Origin: CAZWVI01 sp964637165
GTDB lineage: Bacteria > Planctomycetota > UBA1135
NCBI GenBank assembly: GCA_964637165.1
Contig: CAZWVI010000001.1
Coordinates: 238,575-302,574, forward strand
Reading direction: 5' to 3'
Length of the DNA: 64,000 nt
Under the pieces are notes generated by a model. That model made no database searches. It saw only the letters and a list, made by a program, of their open reading frames with translations, and was not told the origin of the DNA. Both the position numbers and the translations under genes were made by a program. Within the stretch, counting starts at the first letter, position 1. The number at the start of each line of letters is the position of its first letter. Shown here in pieces: positions 1 to 7,262 of the stretch.

Positions 1-1300
1 CGGGAGCTATTTCAGCAAGGCCCGTTTCGGAAAAAACAAAACCCGGTTTGCACTTTTGCAGCCATTTGCGGGCGCGCAAATTTAAAGCATGTCTTGAACT
101 GGCAATGGAGTCGTTGCCTGCCCGATTTTTAACTGGTGCGAACTCTTCGTCGCGCTCGCACATTTGCACCACAACTTTGTTAGCACGTGGAAGTGCATCA
201 AAGACAAAAGTCTCAAATTTAATTCCGTCACGCAGTACGGCTTCATTTCCACCGTCGAGGGCTTGCACTTGCTTCCGTGCAAGGTGCAAGTCTAAAGGGT
301 TGGTAGCGCATGCTTCGGCAAAGTTAATTTCGAAAGCGTGAATTGCAATATTGCCGGCGCGGAATTTGAGCACTCCTTCGCTTTCTTCAAGACATGCTAG
401 TTCTGGAGATATGTCCGAGTATTCAATGCATTGCGGTGCTCCATCAACCAATGCCACCAATCCAACTTTTTCATTGGGTTCGGTTTTTGCGACAACCTTA
501 ATCGACATTTGAGCATTGCTGCTCAGGTGATGCCCTAAAAATGCCGGGTCGCCAATACGAACAAGTGGATTGTCCACTTGGCAATAGAACAAAGTGTCTA
601 CTCCCCTAGCACGCAGTAGTTCAAAAATTCCATTGGCAGCAAGCGCCGCATAAAAACCTCCGTGTCCATCTGGGTTGCGAAACAAACTACCTGGCGAAGA
701 AAGTAAAAATTGCCCGTCAGGACTAAGTGCGGGAAGAGTTCCCTGACAGACAAAGTGAATGTTGTCTACACCTAAGCCAAAGCAGTTACGCTTGGCGAAG
801 AATTCTTGAGTGTCTTGATGGTTGCCAGGTCCGGTTTGAATAATCCATTGCAGATCCGCTCCACTTAGTTCACGTAGCCGCGCAACTTGTCCGGCCATCA
901 TTTGGAAAAGACTTGCGCCAGAACAAGGACCTAGAGGGAACGCCCCTTTCGGTGCTTCGAAACCCAAACGAGATGCTTGTCCGCCAGCAACAGTGCACAG
1001 AGCGACGCGGCCCTCGCTCAAAGCAGCCATGCCGACTTGCTGGGCTTGGCGAGTGAGTTCACTTTCAGTGGTGGATGCTTCGGTTAGAGGAGGTGGGCTT
1101 AACTCACCACTGACCGCCTTCGTACCATCTGTTATAGACTTAAGTTGGGAATCTAAAATATCCCAATTAACATCGAGTAAATCACACTCAAGTTGGGCGA
1201 CAGCCTTCGGCCCAGCTTTTAACGCTGGTTCAAAAACTTGTTCCATCCCCCGCTGGCGCAATTGCTCAAGCAAGCTTGCGCTAATCTGCGAAACTGGCAT
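1..1300 (-). CDS. UDPGP-family UDP-sugar pyrophosphorylase (partial, C-terminus cut by window edge)
   Basis: The reading frame stays open from an ATG at 1300 to base 1, giving about 433 residues without a stop. It translates to a UDPGP-type nucleotidyltransferase. Near residues 103-125 is a nucleotide-binding loop of the form VAGGQASRLGFEAPKG, the hallmark of UTP:sugar-1-phosphate uridylyltransferases. Further on are NPDGHGG, QVDNPL, a GNIAIHAF segment and, late, FVFDALPRAN followed by EEFAPVKN. These suit the UAP1-like (UDP-N-acetylglucosamine or UDP-N-acetylhexosamine) branch; whether the substrate is GlcNAc-1-P or another sugar phosphate cannot be told. The enzyme would make a UDP-sugar for peptidoglycan, LPS or glycan synthesis in the cytosol. 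It follows the small gene at 1306-1629 by only 5 bases and so probably ends the fab operon. A few tens of C-terminal residues are missing. Confidence 0.85.
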   Translation of the reverse strand, partial: MPVSQISASLLEQLRQRGMEQVFEPALKAGPKAVAQLECDLLDVNWDILDSQLKSITDGTKAVSGELSPPPLTEASTTESELTRQAQQVGMAALSEGRVALCTVAGGQASRLGFEAPKGAFPLGPCSGASLFQMMAGQVARLRELSGADLQWIIQTGPGNHQDTQEFFAKRNCFGLGVDNIHFVCQGTLPALSPDGQFLLSSPGSLFRNPDGHGGFYAALAANGIFELLRARGVDTLFYCQVDNPLVRIGDPAFLGHHLSSNAQMSIKVVAKTEPNEKVGLVALVDGAPQCIEYSDISPELACLEESEGVLKFRAGNIAIHAFEINFAEACATNPLDLHLARKQVQALDGGNEAVLRDGIKFETFVFDALPRANKVVVQMCERDEEFAPVKNRAGNDSIASSRHALNLRARKWLQKCKPGFVFSETGLAEIAP

Positions 1301-1305
1301 CGGAA

Positions 1306-1629
1306 CTATTCTTCGATCTTGTCGAGGGCTTCCTCAAGTAGGTTGACTAACAACTCTAACTTGCGTTCGAGAATTAGGTGTCGACGGTTGATTTTTTCGA
1401 CAACTGGCGGCAACAATGCTTCCAGCGTGTAGTTGTTAATCATGTTGATGATTTCAGTGCGTGATGCATCTGGCAACTTGTGGAAGTGGTAGTGGTAAGC
1501 GTTGTCTAGGGTATCTTCACTAAGGTGAAGAGCTTCGCGAGTGATTGACTCTAACTCTGCGGCATCGTGCTCAACTTTGAAAACTTCCTTCTTGAAAGTA
1601 TGAATTGCTTCGGCGAATTTTTGTCTCAC
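1306..1629 (-). CDS. Small helical protein of unknown function
   Basis: 107 residues from a GTG start at 1627-1629. I do not recognise the family. The protein has no signal peptide or membrane segment. It is rich in Glu, Leu and Lys, with heptad-like Leu/Ile/Val spacing, and looks entirely alpha-helical; the C-terminal half (about residues 80-107) could form a coiled coil. It contains an unusual cluster NAYHYHFHKL near residues 44-53, with three alternating histidines that could bind a metal. It sits between fabF and the UDPGP gene, 5 bases before the latter's start, which suggests co-transcription and translational coupling. No ribosome-binding site is evident, so expression may depend on read-through from fabF. 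Confidence 0.6.
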   Translation of the reverse strand: MRQKFAEAIHTFKKEVFKVEHDAAELESITREALHLSEDTLDNAYHYHFHKLPDASRTEIINMINNYTLEALLPPVVEKINRRHLILERKLELLVNLLEEALDKIEE

Positions 1630-1639
1630 GGGGATGTGT

Positions 1640-1656
1640 CCCGGGCGGCACCCGGG
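1640..1656 (-). other. GC-rich stem-loop between fabF and the 107-aa gene
   Basis: CCCGGG, a five-base loop and CCCGGG form a perfect six-pair GC stem in the 34-base gap after the fabF stop codon. No run of T follows on the minus strand, so it is not a typical intrinsic terminator. It could slow transcription, stabilise the upstream mRNA, or limit translation of the downstream GTG start. Confidence 0.35.
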
Positions 1657-1663
1657 CTTTGGC

Positions 1664-2941
1664 CTATTGGTAGCGACGGAAAGCGAGACTTACGTTGTGA
1701 CCGCCAAACCCAAAAGAGTTGGAGAGCGCACCAAAGAAATCGCCTTTGCGGCTTAGTTCGGGGATGTAGTCGAGATCACAACCGTTGTCACAGTCGGGGT
1801 TCTCTAAGTTTTTAGTGCCATGCAAAACGCCTTGGTGTAGGGAAAGTGCACAGACTAGGGCCTCGATGGCTGAAGCGCCCCCGAGTAAGTGGCCAACCAT
1901 TGATTTGCTCGACGAGACCGCAACTTTGTTGGCGTGCTCACCTAAAGCTAGGCGAATTGCGCCGGACTCCATTTGGTCGTTGAGCTGAGTTGAGGTGCCA
2001 TGGGCGTTGATGTAGTCGACTTCTTCGGCTTGCATGTTGGCATCGGCTAGCGCGTAAGAAATTGCTCGTGCTGGACGAACCCCGCTTGCGTCTGGAGCGG
2101 TAATGTGACCAGCATCGTCACTTTGGCCAAAGCCTGCTAGTTCGCAGTAAATACGTGCGCCACGGGCTTTTGCATGAGCTTCGGATTCAATGATTAAAAT
2201 TGCTCCGCCGTCGCCGAGAACGAAACCATCGCGGTCTCGGTCGAATGGTCGCGAGGCGGCTTCGGGGTCGTCATTGCGCGTTGACAAGGCGCGCAGTCGA
2301 CTAAAACCAGCCAAGGTTGAACTTGTGAGCGCTGCTTCAGCACCACCTGTAATCACAATGTCGGCGCGGCCAGAGCGAATTTCGCGGAGGGCCAGGCCAA
2401 TCGCGTGCCCACTAGAAGCACAAGCTGATGCGGTTAAAAAGCAAGCACCTTCAAGACCAAACTCAATCGCAACATTGCCAGGTAAGGCGTTGGGCATTAG
2501 GTTAGGAACGTAGAAAGGCGTAACTCGGCGAGGTCCACTTTCCTTAACGGTATCGTGACCGTCGAGGCAGGTATGGATACCACCAATTCCAGAGCCTAGG
2601 ATTACCCCACCACGAAGTGGGTCAACGGTGGTGTCACTAAGACCAGCATCTGCCCACGCTTCACGGGCAGCGACAATGCCGACTTGGCTAAAGTGATCCA
2701 TGCGCCGCAGACCTTGTCGATCAAAGTGATCTTCAGGAATAAGCGTAGTGCCGAAGACTTCAGCAGCGATTTTGGTTTGGTGGTTAACCGAGTCAAAGCA
2801 AGCAATCGGGCGAACACCCGATTTACCTTCTAGCATCGCGTTAAAAGTGGCATGACCACCAAGAGCAAGAGGCGTGACCGCCCCTACTCCAGTAATCACG
2901 ACTTTAGCTTGAGCTTCCGTTATCACGTAGCAAGTATGCAT
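1664..2941 (-). CDS. fabF: 3-oxoacyl-ACP synthase II (FabF)
   Basis: 425 residues, about the usual length for beta-ketoacyl-ACP synthase II, which condenses malonyl-ACP with acyl-ACP during fatty-acid elongation. The Cys-His-His triad is visible: Cys174 in TASACASSG, His314 in NAHGTSTQ and His351 in KSMVGHLLGG, with the conserved Lys346. The glycine-rich GSGIGG loop lies near residue 117. The chosen ATG (2939-2941) gives about ten more N-terminal residues than most FabF proteins but is preceded by AGGG at good spacing; a GTG five codons in is the alternative. The gene follows acpP across a short structured gap (see 2945-2979), the classic acpP-fabF pairing. Confidence 0.95.
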   Translation of the reverse strand: MHTCYVITEAQAKVVITGVGAVTPLALGGHATFNAMLEGKSGVRPIACFDSVNHQTKIAAEVFGTTLIPEDHFDRQGLRRMDHFSQVGIVAAREAWADAGLSDTTVDPLRGGVILGSGIGGIHTCLDGHDTVKESGPRRVTPFYVPNLMPNALPGNVAIEFGLEGACFLTASACASSGHAIGLALREIRSGRADIVITGGAEAALTSSTLAGFSRLRALSTRNDDPEAASRPFDRDRDGFVLGDGGAILIIESEAHAKARGARIYCELAGFGQSDDAGHITAPDASGVRPARAISYALADANMQAEEVDYINAHGTSTQLNDQMESGAIRLALGEHANKVAVSSSKSMVGHLLGGASAIEALVCALSLHQGVLHGTKNLENPDCDNGCDLDYIPELSRKGDFFGALSNSFGFGGHNVSLAFRRYQ

Positions 2942-2944
2942 TCA

Positions 2945-2979
2945 CGCCCTGTAAAAGGGCGCAAACAGCTTAGCTGTTT
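2945..2979 (-). promoter_or_regulatory. Tandem stem-loops between acpP and fabF
   Basis: Two perfect inverted repeats occupy the 28-base acpP-fabF gap. The first (2963-2979) is a seven-pair stem with arms AAACAGC and GCTGTTT, whose three-base loop is the acpP TAA stop codon. The second (2945-2961) is CGCCCT, a five-base loop and AGGGCG; its 3' arm contains the likely fabF Shine-Dalgarno sequence AGGG. The structures could terminate part of the transcription or protect the abundant acpP message, and the second could hide the fabF ribosome-binding site until acpP is being translated. The repeats are seen in the sequence; the regulatory role is inferred. Confidence 0.5.
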
Positions 2980-3209
2980 ACTTTGCTAGAAATGTAATCG
3001 ACAGCTGTGCCGACAGTTTGAATCTTTTCAGCATCTTCATCAGGAATAGTAATATCGAAAGCACTTTCGAATTCCATTACCAATTCAACAGTGTCTAGGC
3101 TGTCAGCGCCTAAATCGTTGATGAAACTTGTTTCTGGGGCAAGCTTGTCACGGGTTGCACCCATGTGCTCGCAGATGATCTCGTGGACCTTTTCTTTGAC
3201 GTCAGTCAC
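2970..3209 (-). CDS. acpP: Acyl carrier protein
   Basis: 79 residues, strongly acidic, the typical size of the carrier that shuttles acyl intermediates in fatty-acid synthesis. The 4'-phosphopantetheine attachment site is Ser37 in the signature GADSLDTVELV. The start is GTG (3207-3209), preceded by a long A-rich stretch with AAGAAG rather than a full Shine-Dalgarno sequence. The canonical N-terminus (MTDVKEKV) begins at this GTG, which supports it. It lies between fabG and fabF, as in many bacteria. Confidence 0.95.
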   Translation of the reverse strand: MTDVKEKVHEIICEHMGATRDKLAPETSFINDLGADSLDTVELVMEFESAFDITIPDEDAEKIQTVGTAVDYISSKVNS

Positions 3210-3308
3210 TTCTTTTTTTTCCGGGGTTCCGGTTAATTTCGGGGTAATCCGCAGTTGCGGAATTAAGGGAGGGCGGAGAATTCCGCTTTGATGATTGTAG
3301 GAAAGCCC

Positions 3309-4058
3309 TCAACCGAGGGAAAGCCCCCCATCAACCAACAGTACTTGCCCAGTTAGGTAGCCACCTGACGGGCTAAGTAGGAAGGAAACGGTGCCGGCAA
3401 TGTCATCGGGGTTTCCAGCGCGTTTAAGCGCGATTTTTCCGAGCATTTCGTCACGAGCCTGCTCAGGCAGGTCGGAGGTCATGTCGGTTTCAATGAATCC
3501 GGGAGCTACCACGTTGACTGTGATACCTCGGCCGCCCAGCTCAATCGCTGCCGAACGAGCAAGTCCGTGGAGGCCAGCCTTGGCGGCACAGTAATTTGCC
3601 TGGCCAGGGTTACCAATCGATGCAACCACTGAGCCGATGAAAATCACCCGTCCAGCACGGGCCTTCATCATTGGTTTAGTGACAGCTTTTAATAAGTGGA
3701 AAGAACCACCTAGGTTTGTTGCGATAACTTGATCGAAATCCTCGCCACTCATTCGCAGCAATAGGCCATCGCGGGTAATTCCGGCGTTGGCAACGAGGCC
3801 ATCAATTCCTCCCCAAGCTTCAACCACTTGCTTGACTGCGTGAGTTGCGGTCTCAGCAAGGGAAATGTCGCCGGCCAGCGAAATAAATTCACCGCCAATT
3901 TCTTCTACAAGACTTTTTGTAGTTTCGAGGTTGGCAATTGAAGTTGCTAAACCAGCAACCTTGGCACCTCGCTTGGCGAGGTTTACAGCAATTCCTTGTC
4001 CGATGCCGCGCGAGGCACCAGTCACTAAAACGCGCAAATCTATAAGATCTTTGTTCAT
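3309..4058 (-). CDS. fabG: 3-oxoacyl-ACP reductase (FabG)
   Basis: 249 residues, a full-length short-chain dehydrogenase that reduces 3-oxoacyl-ACP with NADPH. The cofactor loop TGASRGIG is at residues 13-20, NAG at 91-93, and the catalytic set is Ser143, Tyr156 and Lys160 in NYCAAKAG. The C-terminus ends GGYLTGQVLLVDGG, typical of FabG. It starts 8 bases after the fabD stop. The 99-base gap before acpP contains short inverted repeats such as TTCCGCAACTGCGGA but no clear promoter. Confidence 0.95.
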   Translation of the reverse strand: MNKDLIDLRVLVTGASRGIGQGIAVNLAKRGAKVAGLATSIANLETTKSLVEEIGGEFISLAGDISLAETATHAVKQVVEAWGGIDGLVANAGITRDGLLLRMSGEDFDQVIATNLGGSFHLLKAVTKPMMKARAGRVIFIGSVVASIGNPGQANYCAAKAGLHGLARSAAIELGGRGITVNVVAPGFIETDMTSDLPEQARDEMLGKIALKRAGNPDDIAGTVSFLLSPSGGYLTGQVLLVDGGLSLG

Positions 4059-4066
4059 GTTGGTTT

Positions 4067-5011
4067 CTAAGCTAATGCGTGCACCTCGGCTATTTGTTGG
4101 TGAGTAGGGATTGGTGTTACTGCGGCATCACGATTTATTTTGCGGGCTAAACCAGTCAGCACTTTACCTGGGGCTAATTCAATAAATTGAAAGTTCTCAA
4201 GATCCTTGGACATAGCGCAGAAGGAATCTTGCCAAAGCACTGGTGCGCAAAGTTGGGCAACTAAGTTGGCCCGCAGATTCGCCGGTTCAGTTTCACTGCG
4301 AGCGGTTGCGTTTTGCCAAATCGGGCAACTAGGAGCTGCGAAATCGGTGTTAGCAAGTGCCGCTTCTAACTTGACAGCCGCCGGTCGCATAACTTCTGAG
4401 TGAAAGGCGCCAGCAACGTTTAAGCGGATTGCACGTCGCGCCCCTGCTTCAGTGGCTAAGGGCTCAAATACATCAAGCGCAGCGATTTCTCCTGACACCA
4501 CAATTTGGCCTGGTGAATTAACATTGGCCACTTGGCAAATTTGCTTTGTTTGGGTTTCAACCTGTTGGCAAATTTCCTGAAGCTGTTCACGGTTGAGACC
4601 AAGCACCGAAGTCATCGATGATGGCTTTAGTTCTGACGCTTCTTGCATCGCCGCACCACGAAGTCTTACTAATTTCAATCCGTCAGCGAAACTGATTGCG
4701 CCGGCGGCGGCCATTGCCGAGTATTCGCCGAGCGACAAGCCTGCACAAAGTTGTGGCTTGATGCTTTGCGCAAGGCTTTCGTTGAGGGCCGCAAGGGCCG
4801 CCAAGGAACAAACGTAAATAGCCGGTTGAGCAATGTCGGTCTTGGTTAGCTCCTCTAGTGGTCCTTCGAAGCACAACTTTGAAAGGGAGAATCCAAGCAC
4901 CTCATCGGCCTGGTCAAAAAGTTCTTTAGCGCCTCTGCTATTGGCGGCAAAATCAGCGCCCATGCCAACTTGTTGAGCCCCTTGCCCTGGAAATAGAAGT
5001 CCGTAATTCAT
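4067..5011 (-). CDS. fabD: Malonyl-CoA:ACP transacylase (FabD)
   Basis: About 314 residues from the ATG at 5009-5011, close to the usual 310. It transfers malonyl groups from CoA to ACP. The protein opens with the conserved LFPGQGAQ. The nucleophile elbow reads GLSLGEYS (Ser93 from this start) where many FabD proteins have GHSLG; the second active-site histidine lies in NVAGAFHSEVM, near residue 207. The chosen start overlaps the fabH stop codon by one base (TAATG), favouring translational coupling; an in-frame ATG two codons upstream (5017) is also possible. Confidence 0.94.
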   Translation of the reverse strand: MNYGLLFPGQGAQQVGMGADFAANSRGAKELFDQADEVLGFSLSKLCFEGPLEELTKTDIAQPAIYVCSLAALAALNESLAQSIKPQLCAGLSLGEYSAMAAAGAISFADGLKLVRLRGAAMQEASELKPSSMTSVLGLNREQLQEICQQVETQTKQICQVANVNSPGQIVVSGEIAALDVFEPLATEAGARRAIRLNVAGAFHSEVMRPAAVKLEAALANTDFAAPSCPIWQNATARSETEPANLRANLVAQLCAPVLWQDSFCAMSKDLENFQFIELAPGKVLTGLARKINRDAAVTPIPTHQQIAEVHALA

Positions 5012-5994
5012 TACCATTTAATTCGTGCGCCTGCCCAAACCAGACCAGCACCAAAAGCTGCTAGCACAAGGTACTTGTCTTTTTCAAAGCGACTAGTCGC
5101 TTCAGCCTCAGACATTAAAATTGGAATTGAGGCGGCTGAAGTATTTCCGTAGTGCTCAATGTTGATGAGCACTTTTTCTGGAGCAATGCCGATCTTGGCA
5201 GTGGCAGTTTCAAGAATGCGCCGATTAACTTGGTGTGGGATTACTAAACCAATTTCATCGGGGTCAATTCCCTCGGTCGCCCAAGCCATAATTTCAGACA
5301 TCTTGGAAACCGCAAAGCGATAAACTTCGCGTCCCATTAGGCGAATTAAATGAGACCCCTCAGTAAGAATCTCTGAAGACATTCTTTCGGCGGCCCCGCC
5401 GCGTGGGCGTTGGATGAATTCAGCACCAGAGCCATCGGCCCCCATATAAACATCGTCAATTAATCCTTGTTGGCAAATGTCGTGAGGTTGTAGTACGCAA
5501 GCTCCCGCGCCATCACCGAAAAGAACGCACGAATTGCGATCATGAATGTCGATAATTCTCGACAGTGCTTCGCCGCCAATGCATAACACGTTTTTGCATT
5601 GGCCACTGGCAACAAATTGCTGGCCAATAATTAGTGCGTAAAGAAAGCCAGGGCACGCTGCCGAAATGTCAAAGGCGGCGGCGTTTTTACAGCCAAGTAA
5701 CTCTTGCACAATGCAAGCAGTCGCGGGCAAAAACATGTCTCCGGACACCGTGCCTAAAATAATAAGATCAATCTCTTCAGGCTTAACGCCAGCGCGATTC
5801 ATGGCCGCTTTACCGGCGGCTGCAAACATGTCTGATGGCTTTTGCTCATCAGTTAACCAACGTCGTTCTTTAATCCCGGTTCGCTGTTGTATCCACTCAT
5901 CTGAAGTCTCAACAAAGCGAGTGAAGTACTCGTTTTTAATGACGCGTTCCGGGACATAGTGTCCGAATCCAGCAATTCCGACGGGTAGCGACAT
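5011..5994 (-). CDS. fabH: 3-oxoacyl-ACP synthase III (FabH)
   Basis: 327 residues, standard length. It starts fatty-acid synthesis by condensing an acyl-CoA with malonyl-ACP. The full catalytic triad is present: Cys114 in SAACPGFLYA, His254 in IPHQVNRRI and Asn284 in EHYGNTSAAS. The Trp33 position of the CoA channel is also kept (SDEWIQQRTGI). It overlaps plsX by one base upstream and fabD by one base downstream, so the three genes form a tightly coupled unit. Confidence 0.95.
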   Translation of the reverse strand: MSLPVGIAGFGHYVPERVIKNEYFTRFVETSDEWIQQRTGIKERRWLTDEQKPSDMFAAAGKAAMNRAGVKPEEIDLIILGTVSGDMFLPATACIVQELLGCKNAAAFDISAACPGFLYALIIGQQFVASGQCKNVLCIGGEALSRIIDIHDRNSCVLFGDGAGACVLQPHDICQQGLIDDVYMGADGSGAEFIQRPRGGAAERMSSEILTEGSHLIRLMGREVYRFAVSKMSEIMAWATEGIDPDEIGLVIPHQVNRRILETATAKIGIAPEKVLINIEHYGNTSAASIPILMSEAEATSRFEKDKYLVLAAFGAGLVWAGARIKW

Positions 5995-7004
5995 TAGGCT
6001 TCAGTTGATTTTGGGCGGTTGGCGTTTCCAAGCAGCGACGTGATGTCGTTATTTAAGCCCGCTTCGATTTCAGCTCGTGCAGCGCGCAGTGCCGGTGGGA
6101 CTGCGTTTGCGGTTGAGCGGCCATGGCCAATGAGCACCACTCCGTTCACTCCAAGAAGCGCAGCGCCGCCGGCTTCTGAGTAGTCTGCAACACCAACTAA
6201 ACGCCTGAATGTGTCGCGGATAGCTGATGAAGTTTCAGCAGAATCGGCATGCGCACTAGCGCTTTCAACACCGTCAACTAGATAGCCAATAAACCCTTCG
6301 ACAACTTTCAGAATCATGTTTCCAACAAAGCCATCAGTAATCAAAACTTCGGCGTTGCCAGAGAATAAATCTTGTCCCTCAACATTGCCAATAAAGTTTA
6401 GATTTGAATCGCTTAAAAGTTGGTGCGCTTCTTGAACTAGGCCATGACCTTTGTTGGCCTCTCCACCGATGTTCAAAAGTCCAATACGCGGATTTTCAAT
6501 TTTGTGAATATCACGAGCGTAGGCTGTGCCCATCGCGGCATACTGAAATAAGTGTTCAGCCTTTGGTGTTGGGTTAGCACCGGCATCAAGTAGAACAGTT
6601 TTGGACTTGGCGTTATTAAGTGGAATCGCAATTCCCGGACGCTTAACGCCTGGCAACATGCCTAACCCTAAAGTTGCAGCAGCTACTGCAGCACCAGTGT
6701 TGCCAAATGAAATTGTTCCAGCAGCCTTGCCTTCTTTTACGGCTTTGGCACACAAGAAAACCGAAGCTTGAGGTTTGCGCCGCATTGCTTCAACCGGTTT
6801 TTCACCAGCTTCAACAACAACATCAGTCTGGATGATTTCAGGTACGTCGACCCCGTGCTCGGCAAGAGTTGCTTCAATAACTTCTTTAGGGCCAACCAAT
6901 ATAAGTTGGTCTGCCGTAAAGTCGTATTTCAAGGCGTCGATAACGCCAAGCAACATCTCGTGCGGAGCATGATCTCCGCCAAGGACATCAACCGCGATAC
7001 GCAC
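5994..7004 (-). CDS. plsX: Phosphate acyltransferase (PlsX)
   Basis: 336 residues. PlsX converts acyl-ACP to acyl-phosphate, the first committed step of phospholipid synthesis in most bacteria. Recognisable segments are the N-terminal DVLGGDHAPHEMLLG, EKPVEAMRRK near residue 92, FGNTGAAVA, and GFVGNMILKVVEG. It lies between rpmF and fabH, the standard rpmF-plsX-fabH order. The stop codon overlaps the fabH start by one base. Confidence 0.95.
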   Translation of the reverse strand: MRIAVDVLGGDHAPHEMLLGVIDALKYDFTADQLILVGPKEVIEATLAEHGVDVPEIIQTDVVVEAGEKPVEAMRRKPQASVFLCAKAVKEGKAAGTISFGNTGAAVAAATLGLGMLPGVKRPGIAIPLNNAKSKTVLLDAGANPTPKAEHLFQYAAMGTAYARDIHKIENPRIGLLNIGGEANKGHGLVQEAHQLLSDSNLNFIGNVEGQDLFSGNAEVLITDGFVGNMILKVVEGFIGYLVDGVESASAHADSAETSSAIRDTFRRLVGVADYSEAGGAALLGVNGVVLIGHGRSTANAVPPALRAARAEIEAGLNNDITSLLGNANRPKSTEA

Positions 7005-7010
7005 AGCGGT

Positions 7011-7193
7011 TTAGAACTGGTCCTTGGAAATAACTTCGCGGCCAGCGTAGTGGCCACAGTTGTCGCAAACAGTATGCGGACGGCCTTGTGAACCGCAGCG
7101 GTCACACTCACGAAGAGTGTAATGAGGCTTGCGGAGTCCGGCGCGCACTTTGTGCGAACGGGAATGCGAGTGTCTTCTTTTTGGATTCGCCAT
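7011..7193 (-). CDS. rpmF: Ribosomal protein L32
   Basis: 60 residues, beginning MANPKRRHSHSRSHKVR as typical bL32. All four cysteines of the zinc ribbon are kept (CDRCGSQG and CDNCGHY), so this is the zinc-binding form. It lies 6 bases upstream of plsX, an arrangement conserved across many bacteria that links ribosome and lipid synthesis. Confidence 0.95.
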   Translation of the reverse strand: MANPKRRHSHSRSHKVRAGLRKPHYTLRECDRCGSQGRPHTVCDNCGHYAGREVISKDQF

Positions 7194-7208
7194 GACTTTG
7201 AGTCTTAA

Positions 7209-7223
7209 GGTGCGAGGAGCACC
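7209..7223 (-). other. Short stem-loop in the alaS-rpmF gap
   Basis: GGTGC, a five-base loop and GCACC form a perfect five-pair stem about 15 bases before the rpmF start, in the 69-base gap after alaS. Its position suits an mRNA leader or a weak attenuator. No T-run and no certain promoter are visible. Confidence 0.25.
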
Positions 7224-7262
7224 CTTGGTAGTCGGGTATTGTCCCCTCGGAGTGCCTTTAGG

